DNA of 64,000 bases from Nodularia sphaerocarpa UHCC 0038 (GCF_022376295.1 NZ_CP060140.1:3228356-3292355), one strand, 5' to 3'. Positions 20,801-29,600 are shown, numbered from the stretch's first letter. Notes: generated from the letters alone by a model not told the origin. A program made the numbers and translations.

Positions 20801-22175
20801 CTAAACGTTTATCTCCTGAATCTTCAGTTAAGGCAATAGTTGCTACTTGATTTACTTGGGGATGTTGACTTAAAACAGCTTCAATTTCCCCTAATTCCAG
20901 ACGAAAACCTCTAATTTTAACTTGATTATCCACCCGGTCTATAAATTCAATATTCCCATCAGGTAAATACTTCGCCAAATCTCCGGTTTTATAGAGCAAT
21001 TCTTGAGCCTTATTGTTACTAGCTACAAAAGGATTTACAATAAACTTTTCTCTCGTTAATTCAGGACGATTCAAATACCCCTTAGTAATTCCCTGACCAC
21101 CAATATAAATTTCGCCAATACTCCCTATAGATACTGGTTTTAGATTAGAATCTAAAATGTATATTTGAGTATTATTTATAGGACAACCAATGGGAACTTT
21201 AGCATAAGAATCTTCAGATTGACATTGATAAACTGTACTCCATACAGTTGCTTCAGTAGGTCCATATTCATTATAAAGAGATGTATTACTCAGATTATTA
21301 TAATGAAGAGTCACTAAATCTAGAGGGCAAACTTCCCCCGCAACAATAACAACTTGTAAACTAGCCAGTTTATGGGAATCATCCTGAGTTAATAACAATT
21401 TCCATAAAGAAGGCAAACATAATAAGTGAGAAATTTTTTGTTGATTAACTAAATCAATTATCTCTAAGGGATTAGTTGGAAAATTAGATGATGGTAACAA
21501 TAATTTTCCGCCAACACACAACGTCCAAAAAATACCAGCAACTGAACTATCAAAACCAAATGAAGATAATAATAAATAACTGTTTAACGATTCTTGATAA
21601 TAATTAATTCTAGCTTGAGTAGAATGGATTAGATTACCATGAGTTACCATAACTCCTTTCGGTTTACCTGTAGAACCTGATGTATAAATAATATAAGCTA
21701 GGTTTTCTGAGGTGGTAATATTAACTATATTTTCAGCTTTTTGAGATTCAATATTTTTCCAGTCTGTATCTAAACAAATTATTTCTTTGTCATATTCTAA
21801 AAAATTATTAACTAGCTTTTTTTGAGTTAACAAAATCTTGATTCCTGAATCGTCTATCATATATGATAAACGTTCTAAGGGATAGCTTGGATCTAATGGC
21901 ACATAAGCACCACCCGCTTTAAGAATACCTAATATTCCCACTATCATTTCCCAGGAACGCTCAACACAAATTCCTACTAGAAATTCGGTTTTTGTTGTTT
22001 GATATATCGAAGGAAAATTCCTTTGCTCTGAGCGTAAATAATGGGCTAGTTGATTAGCTTTTCGATTGAGTTCTTGATAAGTTAATTGATCTTGTCCAAA
22101 CACTACGGCTACTGCCTCTGGTGTTTTTGCGACTTGTTTTTCAAATAACTGATGAATGCTACTAATGTGTGACAC
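11841..22175 (-). CDS. Hybrid NRPS-PKS: A-NMT-PCP / KS-AT-DH-ER-KR-ACP-TE
   Basis: One polypeptide of about 3,450 residues. Order and landmarks (numbered from the outer TTG at 22199): adenylation A3 TSGSTGKPKG at 171; N-methyltransferase inserted before A10, LELGCGTGML at 543; A10 NGKIDR at 915; PCP GGNSL at 971; KS from 1037 with TACSTS near 1208; AT GHSVGEY at 1660 with HAFH (malonyl type); DH His at 1965 and Asp at 2142; ER with FGFECAGE near 2538; KR GGLGGLG at 2818; ACP LGLDSL at 3113; TE GGHSFGG at 3259 and terminal GNHF. No condensation domain is present, so the A-NMT-PCP part is a loading module. Hand alignment to GrsA gives specificity residues D-S-A-C-I-A-E-V-W-K. I chose GTG at 22175, which has AAAGG upstream. 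It is the first gene of the operon. Confidence 0.88.
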   Translation of the reverse strand: MSHISSIHQLFEKQVAKTPEAVAVVFGQDQLTYQELNRKANQLAHYLRSEQRNFPSIYQTTKTEFLVGICVERSWEMIVGILGILKAGGAYVPLDPSYPLERLSYMIDDSGIKILLTQKKLVNNFLEYDKEIICLDTDWKNIESQKAENIVNITTSENLAYIIYTSGSTGKPKGVMVTHGNLIHSTQARINYYQESLNSYLLLSSFGFDSSVAGIFWTLCVGGKLLLPSSNFPTNPLEIIDLVNQQKISHLLCLPSLWKLLLTQDDSHKLASLQVVIVAGEVCPLDLVTLHYNNLSNTSLYNEYGPTEATVWSTVYQCQSEDSYAKVPIGCPINNTQIYILDSNLKPVSIGSIGEIYIGGQGITKGYLNRPELTREKFIVNPFVASNNKAQELLYKTGDLAKYLPDGNIEFIDRVDNQVKIRGFRLELGEIEAVLSQHPQVNQVATIALTEDSGDKRLVAYIVAKNDIDEEVQKEQVAQWQEVDNAIYSQSNDVGDPTLNLIGWNNSYDGKAIPEEEMQDWVKQTSDRILSQNPQSVLELGCGTGMLLFRIAPVCDLYLGTDISQEALDYIDRNLDFTKCDRNYVKLSQREASNLVGIENYSFDGVVINSVTQHFPSGNYLFEVLEKAVNVISDSGFVFVGDIRNRDLLEAFHTSVQLHQVDDNLSIEQLRQRIQTRIRNEEDLVISPDFFLALQECLPKISCVEIQLKRGRYHNELSKFRYDVLLHVNRNHVIINPTYCLDWQQNSLDFQSVKKLILDNQNEVIEIKNIPNARLIKEIYLLDLIEDKSIENVQELKEKSESLEVKGIEPEEWWNLGTEFDAEIIIDWSELKAAYNLIFKPNNIPGKTHLQRHKKNHNKSYQYYTNNPLHSKIARQLEPQLREYLKSRLPEYMIPTTWVTLEKMPLNANGKIDRQALPKPEKKRPELKTKLVLASQEIEKKIAEIWQDLLQLEIVGTQDNFYELGGNSLLLIQLNRQLRQRLNLDIPVVKLFQYPTISSLTEYLEQDKPEKFPNKYQQKPAPIPTESIAIIGMAGRFPGAKNIQIFWDNLCHGIESIDFFDHPELTPNNPDWLNHPNYVKAGGILDDIEYFDANFFGYSPKEAEILDPQQRIFLECAWEALEDAGYNPQSYPGCVAVYGGAGMNTYFINNVYPHINAHNRSFLETMADVQLTMGQEKDFLPTRVSYKLNLTGPSINIQTACSTSLVAVHQAINSLLRGECELALAGGVSIRVPQKTGYIAQNNGIFSPDGHCKAFDADAEGAVFGNGAGIVVLKRLADAIADHDHIYAVIKGSSVNNDGWQKVSYAAPNLEAQASVVSQALGKAGVDASTIDYIETHGTGTNLGDPIEIAGLTQAFRETSQENGYCAIGSVKTNIGHLANAAGIAGLIKTVLSLKYQQIPASLHFKKPNPHIDFENSPFYVNTQLSPWKTKESPRRAGVSSFGMGGTNVHLVLEEAPLERKEALNERPCQILTLSAKTPSALQELAQRYLAYLDADKETLLADICFTANTGRKHFDYRLTVLAETKEQLQEQLVDFEQIHTNVVKNQEQSSKIAFLFTGQGSQYLGMGYELYKTQPTFRQTLDHCDEILRPYLKKPLIEVLYPPSVQNFEKLTGDELINETSYTQPALFALEYALFQLWQSWGIKPDFVIGHSVGEYVAACVAGVFSLEDGLKLIAERGRLMQTLPQDGKMVALLANEAEIRPIIAPYSESVSLAAINTPESVVISGKSEIIKLICDDLEGKKIKITPLTVSHAFHSPLMKPILADFKRIAQEISFSAPEIFLISNVTGEIATEEVTTADYWCRHIYEPVQFAEGMESLQQENIDIWLEIGPKPVLLGMGRQCLPDHEGLWLPSLKSPQDDWQQLLSSLSQLYLKGISVNWLGFDQDYLRRREHLPTYPFERQRHWLEPKKIEGYTPPITTDSHPLLGQQLQLAGTEEIRFSGQISQYLANLTYLADHRIFDQAIVPLTAYLEMALAAGKQAFQEDNITLEEVFIEQPLVLSAEKEELNTLQLVLKPKGANMYAFEIFSLIATPEKIQKMTWIRHVCGQILLSQKVDSQLPKFELATWQQQCYQHISRESFYQGRRSQHIDFGPSFQGVEQLWKGDGAVLGRIRVPEIVWTDADKYQLHPAILDASLHILGEILPEETYLPVILDQLRVDHPPSRHLWSYARLVEGKTPESETLKVEVNLFDDEGNLVAGVSGLSMRQADQTQFNRRSDLENHLYEVVWQPTDKISRTQESQAGYWLILTDTQGMGENLARSLFEQGNRCILIVPDANYQKLTSEHDFIEEYYQINPAEPEQFQQLLKDNPFPWQGVVHLWGIEPMSDYSTDALERSQLLGVGSALHLVQALSEARISPRFCLVTQGSRPIGSAPLQVSSAPLWGLGQAISLEYPELRCLRLDLDPSAAETRSSVEMMLDELLFSDDYEDQIAYRQGIRYVPRLKQFNPQTKITPHLATTPVRVKIDNYGILENLALAPLTRRQPQLNEVEIQVRAAGLNFRDVLNGLGMLQEYYQQELGIKNPSDIPFGFECAGEIVAVGENVVNFQIGDRVMALATGSLASFVTVSASQVAPKPENFSFAEAATIPAAFLTAYYALHELAKIQRGDRVLIHSAAGGVGQAAVQLAQRAGVEIFGTASLSKWDFLKAMGVNHLMNSRTLDFAEEIRQITDGQGVDIVINSFNKEFIAKSFEILAQNGRFIELGKIDIWDEQKVQELRPDASYFPFDLGEEYQKNPDLLPSLFAQLLSGFADGSLKPLPVKVFPLENVVDAFRFMAGAKHIGKVVLTMPESASSTSNLVREEGSYLITGGLGGLGIKAAQWLIEQGAKHLVLASRQGISSPEIREEVQQLEQNGAEVLVVKADVSQQEDVAHLLTACTQPLRGIIHAAGVLDDGVLQQQSWQRFQKVMAPKVAGSWNLHHLTKDLPLDFFICFSSAASITGLLGQGNYIAANTFLDALAHYRESLGLSTLTINWGAWGEVGMAAKLSQDQQMRLAAQGIDFIDYADGFQVLGALMAQDMTQVAVLPMTNWAKWLNTFQQVPPFYEYLMPDVSVEPESKRSFKLELEQIPESARRGALIFHVRELVGKTLGLKKSQKIELRQRLFDLGLDSLMAIELRSYLQTSLGCNLPSTLLFDYPTLETLVDYLASAVLGLEESTSSLSNTDNSYYSTLVTIQSQGTKPPFFCVPGILGNVFELEPLARYLGNEQPFYGLRSLGLDEDIEPYTNMADIAAHHIKAMQKIQPTGPYFIGGHSFGGKVAFEIATQLQNQGQEVSLLAIMDIQVAVVEQEKDAIYWHDSKYIRSLTRMFERSFEQTLDLPSNLDSLSMDEQINLLFLSLKKVDLVFSETELKRLFRVYKANLQAMTQYVPETVYTNRIILWRASEVHPEDDFLPDADITQKDPTWGWSQLSSQPLDCQIVTGNHFTMMLEPNVQILAQKLSTNFL

Positions 22176-22199
22176 AGTGTGATTACCTTTTATACACAA

Positions 22200-22464
22200 A
22201 TGTTGAATACTAATACAAAATTTTACATTATCTAGTTACACTAAGTCTAAAAAGCCTAAAATAGTCAAGAAAACATAATTTCCTCAAACCAATGAACATA
22301 ACTGATTTTCTGACACATACAAGATTGAAAATAGCGGATTTTATCTAATAGTGTATGTGTTTATTATGTGGGAACAGATACAATCTGTAAAATCAGATAA
22401 GCTATCAAGCTAATATAAATTTGTATAGTGATAAGCTAATCGGTATTTAAGCTGCATAATATAA
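22200..22464. other. AT-rich intergenic region upstream of the NRPS-PKS operon
   Basis: No gene is visible. This stretch must carry the operon promoter on the minus strand. I could not pick out a convincing -35/-10 pair or an NtcA-type palindrome. Its left side abuts the NRPS start and its right side abuts a transposase fragment. Confidence 0.4.
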
Positions 22465-22488
22465 ATGCAGAGACGATTGAAAGTAAAT

Positions 22489-22650
22489 ATGCCACCACCA
22501 GCCAAAAACTTTTTAACTTCGGAGCAAGTTACTCAGTTACAGCAAGCTCTAAAAGAGAGCGAGAGCGAACTACCGCACGTCAGAGAAAGGATTCTCATTA
22601 TTTTACTCCAAAACGATGGCAGGACACTACAAGAAATTTCTAAATTTTGA
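22489..22650 (+). pseudogene. IS630-type transposase, N-terminal fragment
   Basis: From the ATG at 22489 the frame reads MPPPAKNFLTSEQV, then a segment typical of the helix-turn-helix start of IS630-family transposases (LPHVRERILIILLQNDGRT). It breaks off at QEISKF and a stop, where the family would continue into the rest of its DNA-binding region and the DDE domain. Only about 50 of some 340 residues remain. A dead relic of an insertion sequence, lying between the NRPS operon and the chemotaxis operon. Confidence 0.7.
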
Positions 22651-22750
22651 GGTTGTTCCCCTGACGGGGCGACATCAGGGAAAAATACAGTGTATTTCTT
22701 CCCCTGGTCAGGGGACAGAATTTTTAATACATTTACTTCTAATTTTTGGT
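22651..22750 (+). pseudogene. Histidine kinase, C-terminal remnant
   Basis: Directly after the transposase fragment one frame reads RHQGKIQCISSPGQGTEF followed by LIHL. This is the last strand and G2-box region of a HATPase_c domain as found at the end of cyanobacterial hybrid or phytochrome-like histidine kinases. Nothing else of the kinase is present. The join of two unrelated gene ends within about 30 bp marks a rearrangement or deletion scar. Confidence 0.6.
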
Positions 22751-22787
22751 TTGAAAACAGTCCCTAGAACCCCCTTTTCTCCTCCGC

Positions 22788-22827
22788 CCTCTCCTACGTT
22801 CGCGCAGCGTGCCGAAGGCAGGAGAGG
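22788..22827. repeat. Small palindromic repeat
   Basis: CCTCTCCT and AGGAGAGG form an 8-bp inverted repeat around the core GTTCGCGCAGCGTGCCGAAG. This core is of a type found many times in filamentous cyanobacterial genomes. It lies just downstream of the cheA-like gene's 3' end and could act as a terminator for the minus-strand operon, although no T-run follows. Confidence 0.5.
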
Positions 22828-22858
22828 TTAACAAAATAAGTATTGGGATGGTGAATTT

Positions 22859-25800
22859 TTAGACAACTACCAAAGAGCTGGAATCTGGCTTTTCTTGAGA
22901 AATCAAATCATTGAGAACCGAGAGAAATTCATGCTCTAAATAAGGCTTAGTGAAGTAAGCATTTGCACCGAGTTCTTGAGCCAGCTGACGATGTTTGTCT
23001 GCACTGCGGGAAGTGAGAATTACTATGGGTATGTTGACAAAATTGGGGTTTTGACGGAGATTACTTAACAATTCAAAACCATTCATCCTCGGCATTTCTA
23101 AATCGGAGATAATCACCTGAATTTCAGGATGGCGTTGTAACTGTTCTAAAGCTTCTACACCATGTTGTGCTTGTATGACTTGATACCCAGATTTTTGCAA
23201 CGTCAGAGAGAGAGTTTGTCTGAGACTAATAGCATCATCCACCACTAAAACCACTTTTGCAGCTTTGTGATTTGACTCTAGAGATTGACGTGGTTGTGCT
23301 GGGAGAGTATTTGTAGGCGCAGAGGCCGACAATAAAGGCATATTTGGGGCAGTATACCCTGACATCGCCAAAGCTTTTGGCTGGGAATTATCAGCTGTTG
23401 GTAGTGCGGGAATATCGAGCTTGGCTGGGCTTGATTTCGACTCCAGCAGGAGTGTACCATCAATGACTAAGATCAGATTACCGTTGGCTAAACTACTACA
23501 ACCATAAACATATTTTGGGGGAGCGATCGCATTTCCCAAAGGTCTAATGACTAATTCTTGTTCACCAATTATTTGATCAACTTCTAAACCAAAAGCGCCC
23601 TGATTTCGCCGTAGTAGCAGCACAGGATTTTTCATCACTCCCGCTTCATGAGTAATTGATCTATTGTCTAGTAAACTAGCACCATTGAATAAAGAACCGT
23701 TATAGTCAATCAACTCAGACAATTTATGCAGGCTGACTATATTTTCATTGTCATCTGTATTCCAATGTAAAACTCTTTTGCCTTCAAAGTCCCTAATATG
23801 CTGAGGAGAAGGAATCAATATTTTTTCAATACTCTCCAAAAGTAGGGCATAGACAACCCCTCCCGCCTGGACTAACATTAATGTATCAGTGGTCATAGAC
23901 AAAGGTATTTTGAGGATAAAAGTTGTACCTTGGTTAGGCAAAGATTGAACTGAAATAGAGCCATTGAGCGCTTGTAACTGAGAACGCACAATATCTAACC
24001 CCATACCGCGTCCCGAAACTTCATTTACCTGATCAGCAGTAGATAATCCCGGAAAAAACATCACATCCAACAATTCCGATTGTTCAGAGTGAGAAAAATA
24101 GCCTCTAGCGTCATCATCAGCGATAAAATTCAGTTCAATAGCTTTTTTGCGAATACTCTCAAAATTTAATCCCTGTCCATCATCCCGGACTTCAATCACA
24201 GTTTGACTACCCTGATGATAGGCGCAAATTTCAATTAATCCTTGTTCTGGTTTACCACGTTCTTGACGAAGTTGTGCAGACTCAATTCCGTGATCAAAAG
24301 CATTACGGACTAAGTGCAGTAACGGTTCATAAAGTTTTTCAGCAATTGTTTTATCAACCAGCACTTCCGTACCTGTGAGTTTCAACTCTACAAGTTTATG
24401 ATAGACACTCCCCAGTTTTTGCACTAACTGGGGTAAGCGATTGAAAACATTTCCCAGAGGTGACAACCGCGCTTCTACTAAATTATCGATGATACTAAAA
24501 GCTAAACTTTGTTTTTTATCACTAATTTGAGTAGCTTGTTTGAGCAGTAAATCCAGCGATTCTGTAGTTTCTTGTAATTGCATCACTTCTTCCATCGCTT
24601 CATGCAAAGACAGATGAAATTCTGTATATACATCCATTTCCAGAGAATCAAATTTCACAGATGCAAAATTTTGTGTTGCTGTAGATGTAAAATTTTGCAT
24701 TTGCAACGGCAAATCTCTTAATTGATTTAAAGTTCCTTGGTGTCTGCTAAATCGCTGCAATAATTGCTCAAATATTTCTTTGATTTTTTCATCATATAAT
24801 GTCCGGCGTTTTTGATGAATCAGTAATTCTCCTGCTAGATAATTAAGGCGTTGCAGTGTGTCTACATCTACACGAATAAATGTCGGTTTGCGATAAGTTT
24901 TACTTTCTGGTAGTTGGGATTTATCTGGTATTGGTTCGTTGTTTGGGACATCTATATCAGCAACAGCTTCCATATCTGTTTTGAGGATATCTGTAACCAC
25001 TGGCTCACTGACAGCTAATGATTGATGAACTTCCTCTTCGGTGATATTTGCATCAGCTTCTCCTCCCCAAATTGACTCGACATCGGTGATATTTGCATCA
25101 GCTTCTCCTCCCCAGATTGACTCTACCAAATGCTCATTTATAGGTAATTCAGCAGGGAATATTTCTTTAAAAACTAGCAACTGTCGTAATTTAGGACTGT
25201 CAAGCCAATTTCTTTCTTGAGTATTAACCGGGGGATAATTTTTGTATTCTTTTGCTAAGGTACGAATTTCGTTTTGTAATGTTTGACCTAAAAAGGTATA
25301 GCTGTCAGATTTATCAGATATATATTCAAATTTAGCAACTGCTAACAGAATTATTAAAATTATCCCGTGGCGATAGAGACAAAGGCTATGACTGTCTTCT
25401 TCATCTTCAACGAACTTTAAAAAATCGCTCAACCAATTAGTAATATAATTTATTTGCTGATCTTTTTCCAATTTAGGAATCAGCAAAGATAACTCAAGCT
25501 CTTGTTTGGGTATTTCTTTTTGGTGATTAAACCAACCACAAATATAGTAGATTACTTTTAAATATAACTTAGCAGTTGTTGGTTTAATCGATTCATTTTT
25601 AGTATTCCCAGACGCGGTTAAAAATGTATAAAATTCTTCAGCATTGCTGATAAATGTGCCAGTAAATCCCGATAACTCGTCATCTACCACACCCGCTAAC
25701 TCGTCATTAACCACACCGGCTAACTCGTCATCAACCACAGTTGTGAACTTTTGCCATTCTGGGGAAGGTGCGCCACCACAAGTGCGATCGCCTGCTAATA

Positions 25801-26521
25801 CGTCTTTTTGTGCCTGCTGTAAATCAGCAAAAGCTAGTTGAGCAATTTGATATACTTGCTGGGGGTTAGCTTGGAGGGCGGCGATAATTGTTTGGCAAAT
25901 TTCTTGCAAACCCGGTAAATTTAAAGATTCTGCCAAGCCCAGAAACACCTCAGCCTGAGAACCTAAAAAAGCTCGAAATTCTGCATCATCAGGGGGATTA
26001 TGAAGAGCTTCAGCAATACTTTCTAAACGTTGCTTTACCCCGGCTTCAAAGATTGATTGCACAATATCAAAACCCAACTCCTCAGAAGTAGGAATATGAG
26101 TTTCATCACCATAAGCATCACCGAGTTTTTCTTGCAATTGAGCAAAAACTAAAGCGGCTCTTTGCAGAAGTTCTTCATTATTAACAGTACTCTCTGTCAG
26201 TTCTGTAGTTAGGGCTAGGCTCAGACATTCGTAAGCTTGAAATAAGAGTGTTTGCAGTTCAGCATCCATGACAACAGATGGATTATAAAGAGCCTTAAAC
26301 ACATCTTCTAAAGAATGGGCGATCATCTTAATTACTTCTAGCCCAACGTTAGCCGATCCGCCTTTAAGTGTATGGCTAGCCCGCATTAAATTATGAACTT
26401 TAGCAATACTAAAATCTTCTGATAAGCTAAAGAGTTCTTGCTCAATAATTTGCAATAAATCTGGTGCTTCTGCCAGAAAATACATATAGCCTTGTTCGCG
26501 AATTTCAGCGTCTGTAATCAT
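22859..26521 (-). CDS. pixL: Hybrid CheA-type chemotaxis/phototaxis histidine kinase (Hpt-HATPase-CheW-REC)
   Basis: The central kinase of a chemotaxis-like pathway, 1220 residues. The N-terminal Hpt domain has His50 in ASHTLKGGSANVG. A long low-complexity linker follows, with three copies of an 8-residue unit (DDELAGVV-like, about 265-290) and an exact-like 15-residue tandem duplication (VESIWGGEADANIT). Then come a dimerisation region, HATPase_c (LVRNAFDHGIE at about 737, GRGMGLDIV), a CheW-like domain (about 890-1040) and a C-terminal receiver (VVDDAISLRQT, ISDLEMPRMNG, TKPY). It is the last gene of a five-gene operon in the same order as Synechocystis pixGHIJL, hence the symbol. It would receive signal from the GAF receptor and phosphorylate the CheY- and PatA-type regulators to control type IV pili. 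Confidence 0.88.
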   Translation of the reverse strand: MITDAEIREQGYMYFLAEAPDLLQIIEQELFSLSEDFSIAKVHNLMRASHTLKGGSANVGLEVIKMIAHSLEDVFKALYNPSVVMDAELQTLLFQAYECLSLALTTELTESTVNNEELLQRAALVFAQLQEKLGDAYGDETHIPTSEELGFDIVQSIFEAGVKQRLESIAEALHNPPDDAEFRAFLGSQAEVFLGLAESLNLPGLQEICQTIIAALQANPQQVYQIAQLAFADLQQAQKDVLAGDRTCGGAPSPEWQKFTTVVDDELAGVVNDELAGVVDDELSGFTGTFISNAEEFYTFLTASGNTKNESIKPTTAKLYLKVIYYICGWFNHQKEIPKQELELSLLIPKLEKDQQINYITNWLSDFLKFVEDEEDSHSLCLYRHGIILIILLAVAKFEYISDKSDSYTFLGQTLQNEIRTLAKEYKNYPPVNTQERNWLDSPKLRQLLVFKEIFPAELPINEHLVESIWGGEADANITDVESIWGGEADANITEEEVHQSLAVSEPVVTDILKTDMEAVADIDVPNNEPIPDKSQLPESKTYRKPTFIRVDVDTLQRLNYLAGELLIHQKRRTLYDEKIKEIFEQLLQRFSRHQGTLNQLRDLPLQMQNFTSTATQNFASVKFDSLEMDVYTEFHLSLHEAMEEVMQLQETTESLDLLLKQATQISDKKQSLAFSIIDNLVEARLSPLGNVFNRLPQLVQKLGSVYHKLVELKLTGTEVLVDKTIAEKLYEPLLHLVRNAFDHGIESAQLRQERGKPEQGLIEICAYHQGSQTVIEVRDDGQGLNFESIRKKAIELNFIADDDARGYFSHSEQSELLDVMFFPGLSTADQVNEVSGRGMGLDIVRSQLQALNGSISVQSLPNQGTTFILKIPLSMTTDTLMLVQAGGVVYALLLESIEKILIPSPQHIRDFEGKRVLHWNTDDNENIVSLHKLSELIDYNGSLFNGASLLDNRSITHEAGVMKNPVLLLRRNQGAFGLEVDQIIGEQELVIRPLGNAIAPPKYVYGCSSLANGNLILVIDGTLLLESKSSPAKLDIPALPTADNSQPKALAMSGYTAPNMPLLSASAPTNTLPAQPRQSLESNHKAAKVVLVVDDAISLRQTLSLTLQKSGYQVIQAQHGVEALEQLQRHPEIQVIISDLEMPRMNGFELLSNLRQNPNFVNIPIVILTSRSADKHRQLAQELGANAYFTKPYLEHEFLSVLNDLISQEKPDSSSLVVV

Positions 26522-26669
26522 AATTGGGTACTGGGGGTTTGGGATTGGGGATTGGGGAGTGGGGATTGGGGATGGGGAGTGGGGAAATGAAGTTTGGATT
26601 TGGGATTACACTTGAATCCAAAATTTAAAATTTAAAATCTAAAATTCCTACTCCCTACTCCCCGATTAA
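26522..26669. repeat. Intergenic low-complexity repeats between cheA- and mcp-like genes
   Basis: A run of degenerate 7-bp units of the TGGGGAT type (about 26530-26585) is followed by AAAATTT/AAAATCT units (about 26615-26645). Such heptamer arrays are common between genes in heterocystous cyanobacteria. This is the widest gap inside the operon (148 bp). Confidence 0.55.
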
Positions 26670-29600
26670 TTAATTAACTTTAAACTTACTAGCAGTTGCT
26701 AATAACCCTTGTGCCATTCCTGATAAATCTTGCAAGACAGCAGAAATTTCTTGAGATTCGGTAAAAGTCTTGTTAGCAATTGCTGCTACATCTTGCATCG
26801 ATGCTGTTACCGTTACAGATTGTCCCATTTGTTTTTGGGTGGCTGCGGTAATTTGCTGAATTAACTGACTGATTTCGGCTGTTGCAGATACAATGGCGTT
26901 CAAGTTTTGGCGGGTTTCACTGACAAAGTTTGTCCCTTCTACTACCTGCTGAATCCCTGTTTCCATCGCCACTGCAACTTCGCCAGTTTCAGTTTGAATT
27001 TCTTGGACTAATTTTTCAATTTCAATGGTTGCTGCGGCTGATTGGCGAGATAAGGAACGAACTTCATCGGCTACCACTGCAAATCCTTTACCATATTCAC
27101 CCGCACGAGTGGCTTCAATGGCTGCATTCAACGCTAGTACGTTTGTCTGTGTGGCGAAATTGCTGATTAAATTCACCACTTTGGAGATTTTTTGCGAAGA
27201 TTCGCTGAGGCGTTTAATTTTTTTACTCGTTTGGGCGACGGTTTCACGAATACCTTGGATGGCTTTAACAGTTTGGTTCATTGCTGCATCACCAGACTCG
27301 ACGGTTTGGTTAGCTTTTTGCAACGCCACCTGCACTAAATCTGCGTTAGTTACCACAGCTTGGGTAGAGTTTACCATCTGTTGAATATCGTCTAGGGCTG
27401 TGGTAATTTCTTGAGATTGTTGTTTGGCTAAATTTGTCAGTCCCGTTAGTGAAGCATCACTACTACTGGAAGTTTGGGCTACTTTTTGGGAAGTGGTTTG
27501 TACTTGGATGACAATTTGCCGTAGTGCTTGCAAAGTATTGTTATAGGCATCCGCAATTGTACCTAGTTCGTCTTCGGTAATTGGGGCGCGGACTGTTAAA
27601 TCTCCATCCAAGGCTGGTCTGAGGGCTATTAGCAGTTGAATAGATCGTTGTTGCAGTAGTTCTTTGGCGGCTTTTTCTCGTGCTGCGGCTTCTGCTAGTT
27701 TGGCTGATTGCGCCTGGAGTTTTTGCAGATACTCAGTTTGTTGTAATGCTAATCCTAGCTGGTCGCCGATGCGTCCTAACAAGGCGGCTTGGGATTCTTC
27801 CCAATCACGAGGGCCGGAATTTTGATAAGCTGCGAATAAGCCCCACAATTGTTCCCCAGAGAAGATGGGAACTATGACGTAAGCTTTGATTTCAAATTGC
27901 TCTAAAATTTCAATGTGACAAGGAGAATGATCTACTTGATAGATATCATGAGCAATAAAGCTTTCTCCTTTGGCATATCTACCTCCTTGAGTTTCTTGTA
28001 AGTGGCTATCATCCCAAACGGTTTTGATATCAATACCTACGAGTTTTACCCAATTTTGTCCTACTGATTCGGCGATAAATTCCCCACCCCAATCAGGATT
28101 GAAGCGATAAACAGCGACGCGATCGCATCTTAGTAATTGGCGGACTTCTTGAGTGGCTGTTTTAAAAATTTCCTCTACATCTAAGGATTGACGAATGCGG
28201 TTAACTATCTTGGTGACAGCTTTTTCTTGTTCGGCTATTGCCGCTAATTTCTCAGATTTTACCCGCACTTCTGCGAGATAATCTATTTGTGATTTCGCTA
28301 GGCTAAATTGTAAGGCAATTTGATTTAAAAAGTTAACTTCCCAGGATTGCCATTCACGAGAACCAGAATTTTGATAAGCTCCCAGTAAGCCCCATAATTT
28401 GTCGCCAAAGAATATGGGTACAATGATATAAGCTTTGGCTTCAAACTGCTCTAATATTTCAATGTGACAAGGTGCAAGACCTATTGTATAAGTGTCATTA
28501 ACAACAAAGGTTTCACCTTTGGCATACCGTCCTCCCTTAGTGTCTTGTAAGTAGGTATCATCTAAAACTGTTTTAATACCAATACCTACCAATTTAACCC
28601 AATTGTTACCCACTGATTCGGCGACAAATTCACCACCCCAATCATCAGTGAAGCGATAAACAGCGACGCGATCGCATCGCAATGATTGGCGGACTTCTTG
28701 AGTAGTTGTTTTGAAGAAACTTTCTACATCTGAAGCTTGTCGAATCCGGTTAATTGTCTTGGTTAGCGCCTTTTCTTGGGCAGCAATTTGCACTAATTGC
28801 TCAGACTGTAACTGCACTTGTTCGAGATATTCACCTTGGGAAATAGCTACACCCAATTGCAAGCCAATTTCAGTCAAACAGCTGACTTGCCAAGATTGCC
28901 ATTCACGAGGGCCAGAATTTTGATAAGCTGCCAATAAACCCCATAATTGTTCTCCCGAAAAAATCGGCACAATTATATAGGCTTTCATTTGACATTGCTC
29001 TAAAATATCAATGTGGCATTGTTGATGACCCATTTGATAGATGTCATTGGCTGCAAAGCTTTCGCCCTTAGCATAACGTCCTCCTTGGGTTTCTTGTAAG
29101 TGTGAATCTTCCCAGACCATTTTGAAATCTGGTGTCACCAATTTTATCCAACCTTCACCCACGGACTCAGCGATAAACTTACCACTCCAATCAGGTTGGA
29201 AGCGGTAAACACCGACGCGATCGCATCGAAATAATTGGCGGATTTCTTGAGTAGTTGTTTGGAAAATTTGCTCGACACTTGAGACGCGCAAAATCTTATC
29301 AATGACTCTGGCTACAGATTTTTTACCCAGTGCTTGCTGTTGTAATTCTTTTTCGTATTCAAAGCTTTTTAATCTGTAGCTAAGTTCTGTGGTAATTTGA
29401 GATATGAGGGTTGTTTCAGACTCTTGCCATTGGCGTGCTGAAGCACAATTATGGATGGCTAATAAACCCCATACTTTACCTTCGATGACAATAGGTAACG
29501 TCAAACTAGATTGGACTTGAAATTTTTCTAAAAGTTGCTTTTGATAAGGTGTCAGTTGTACCTGATGAATATCATTAATTGCTACGGGTTCTAAATAGTC

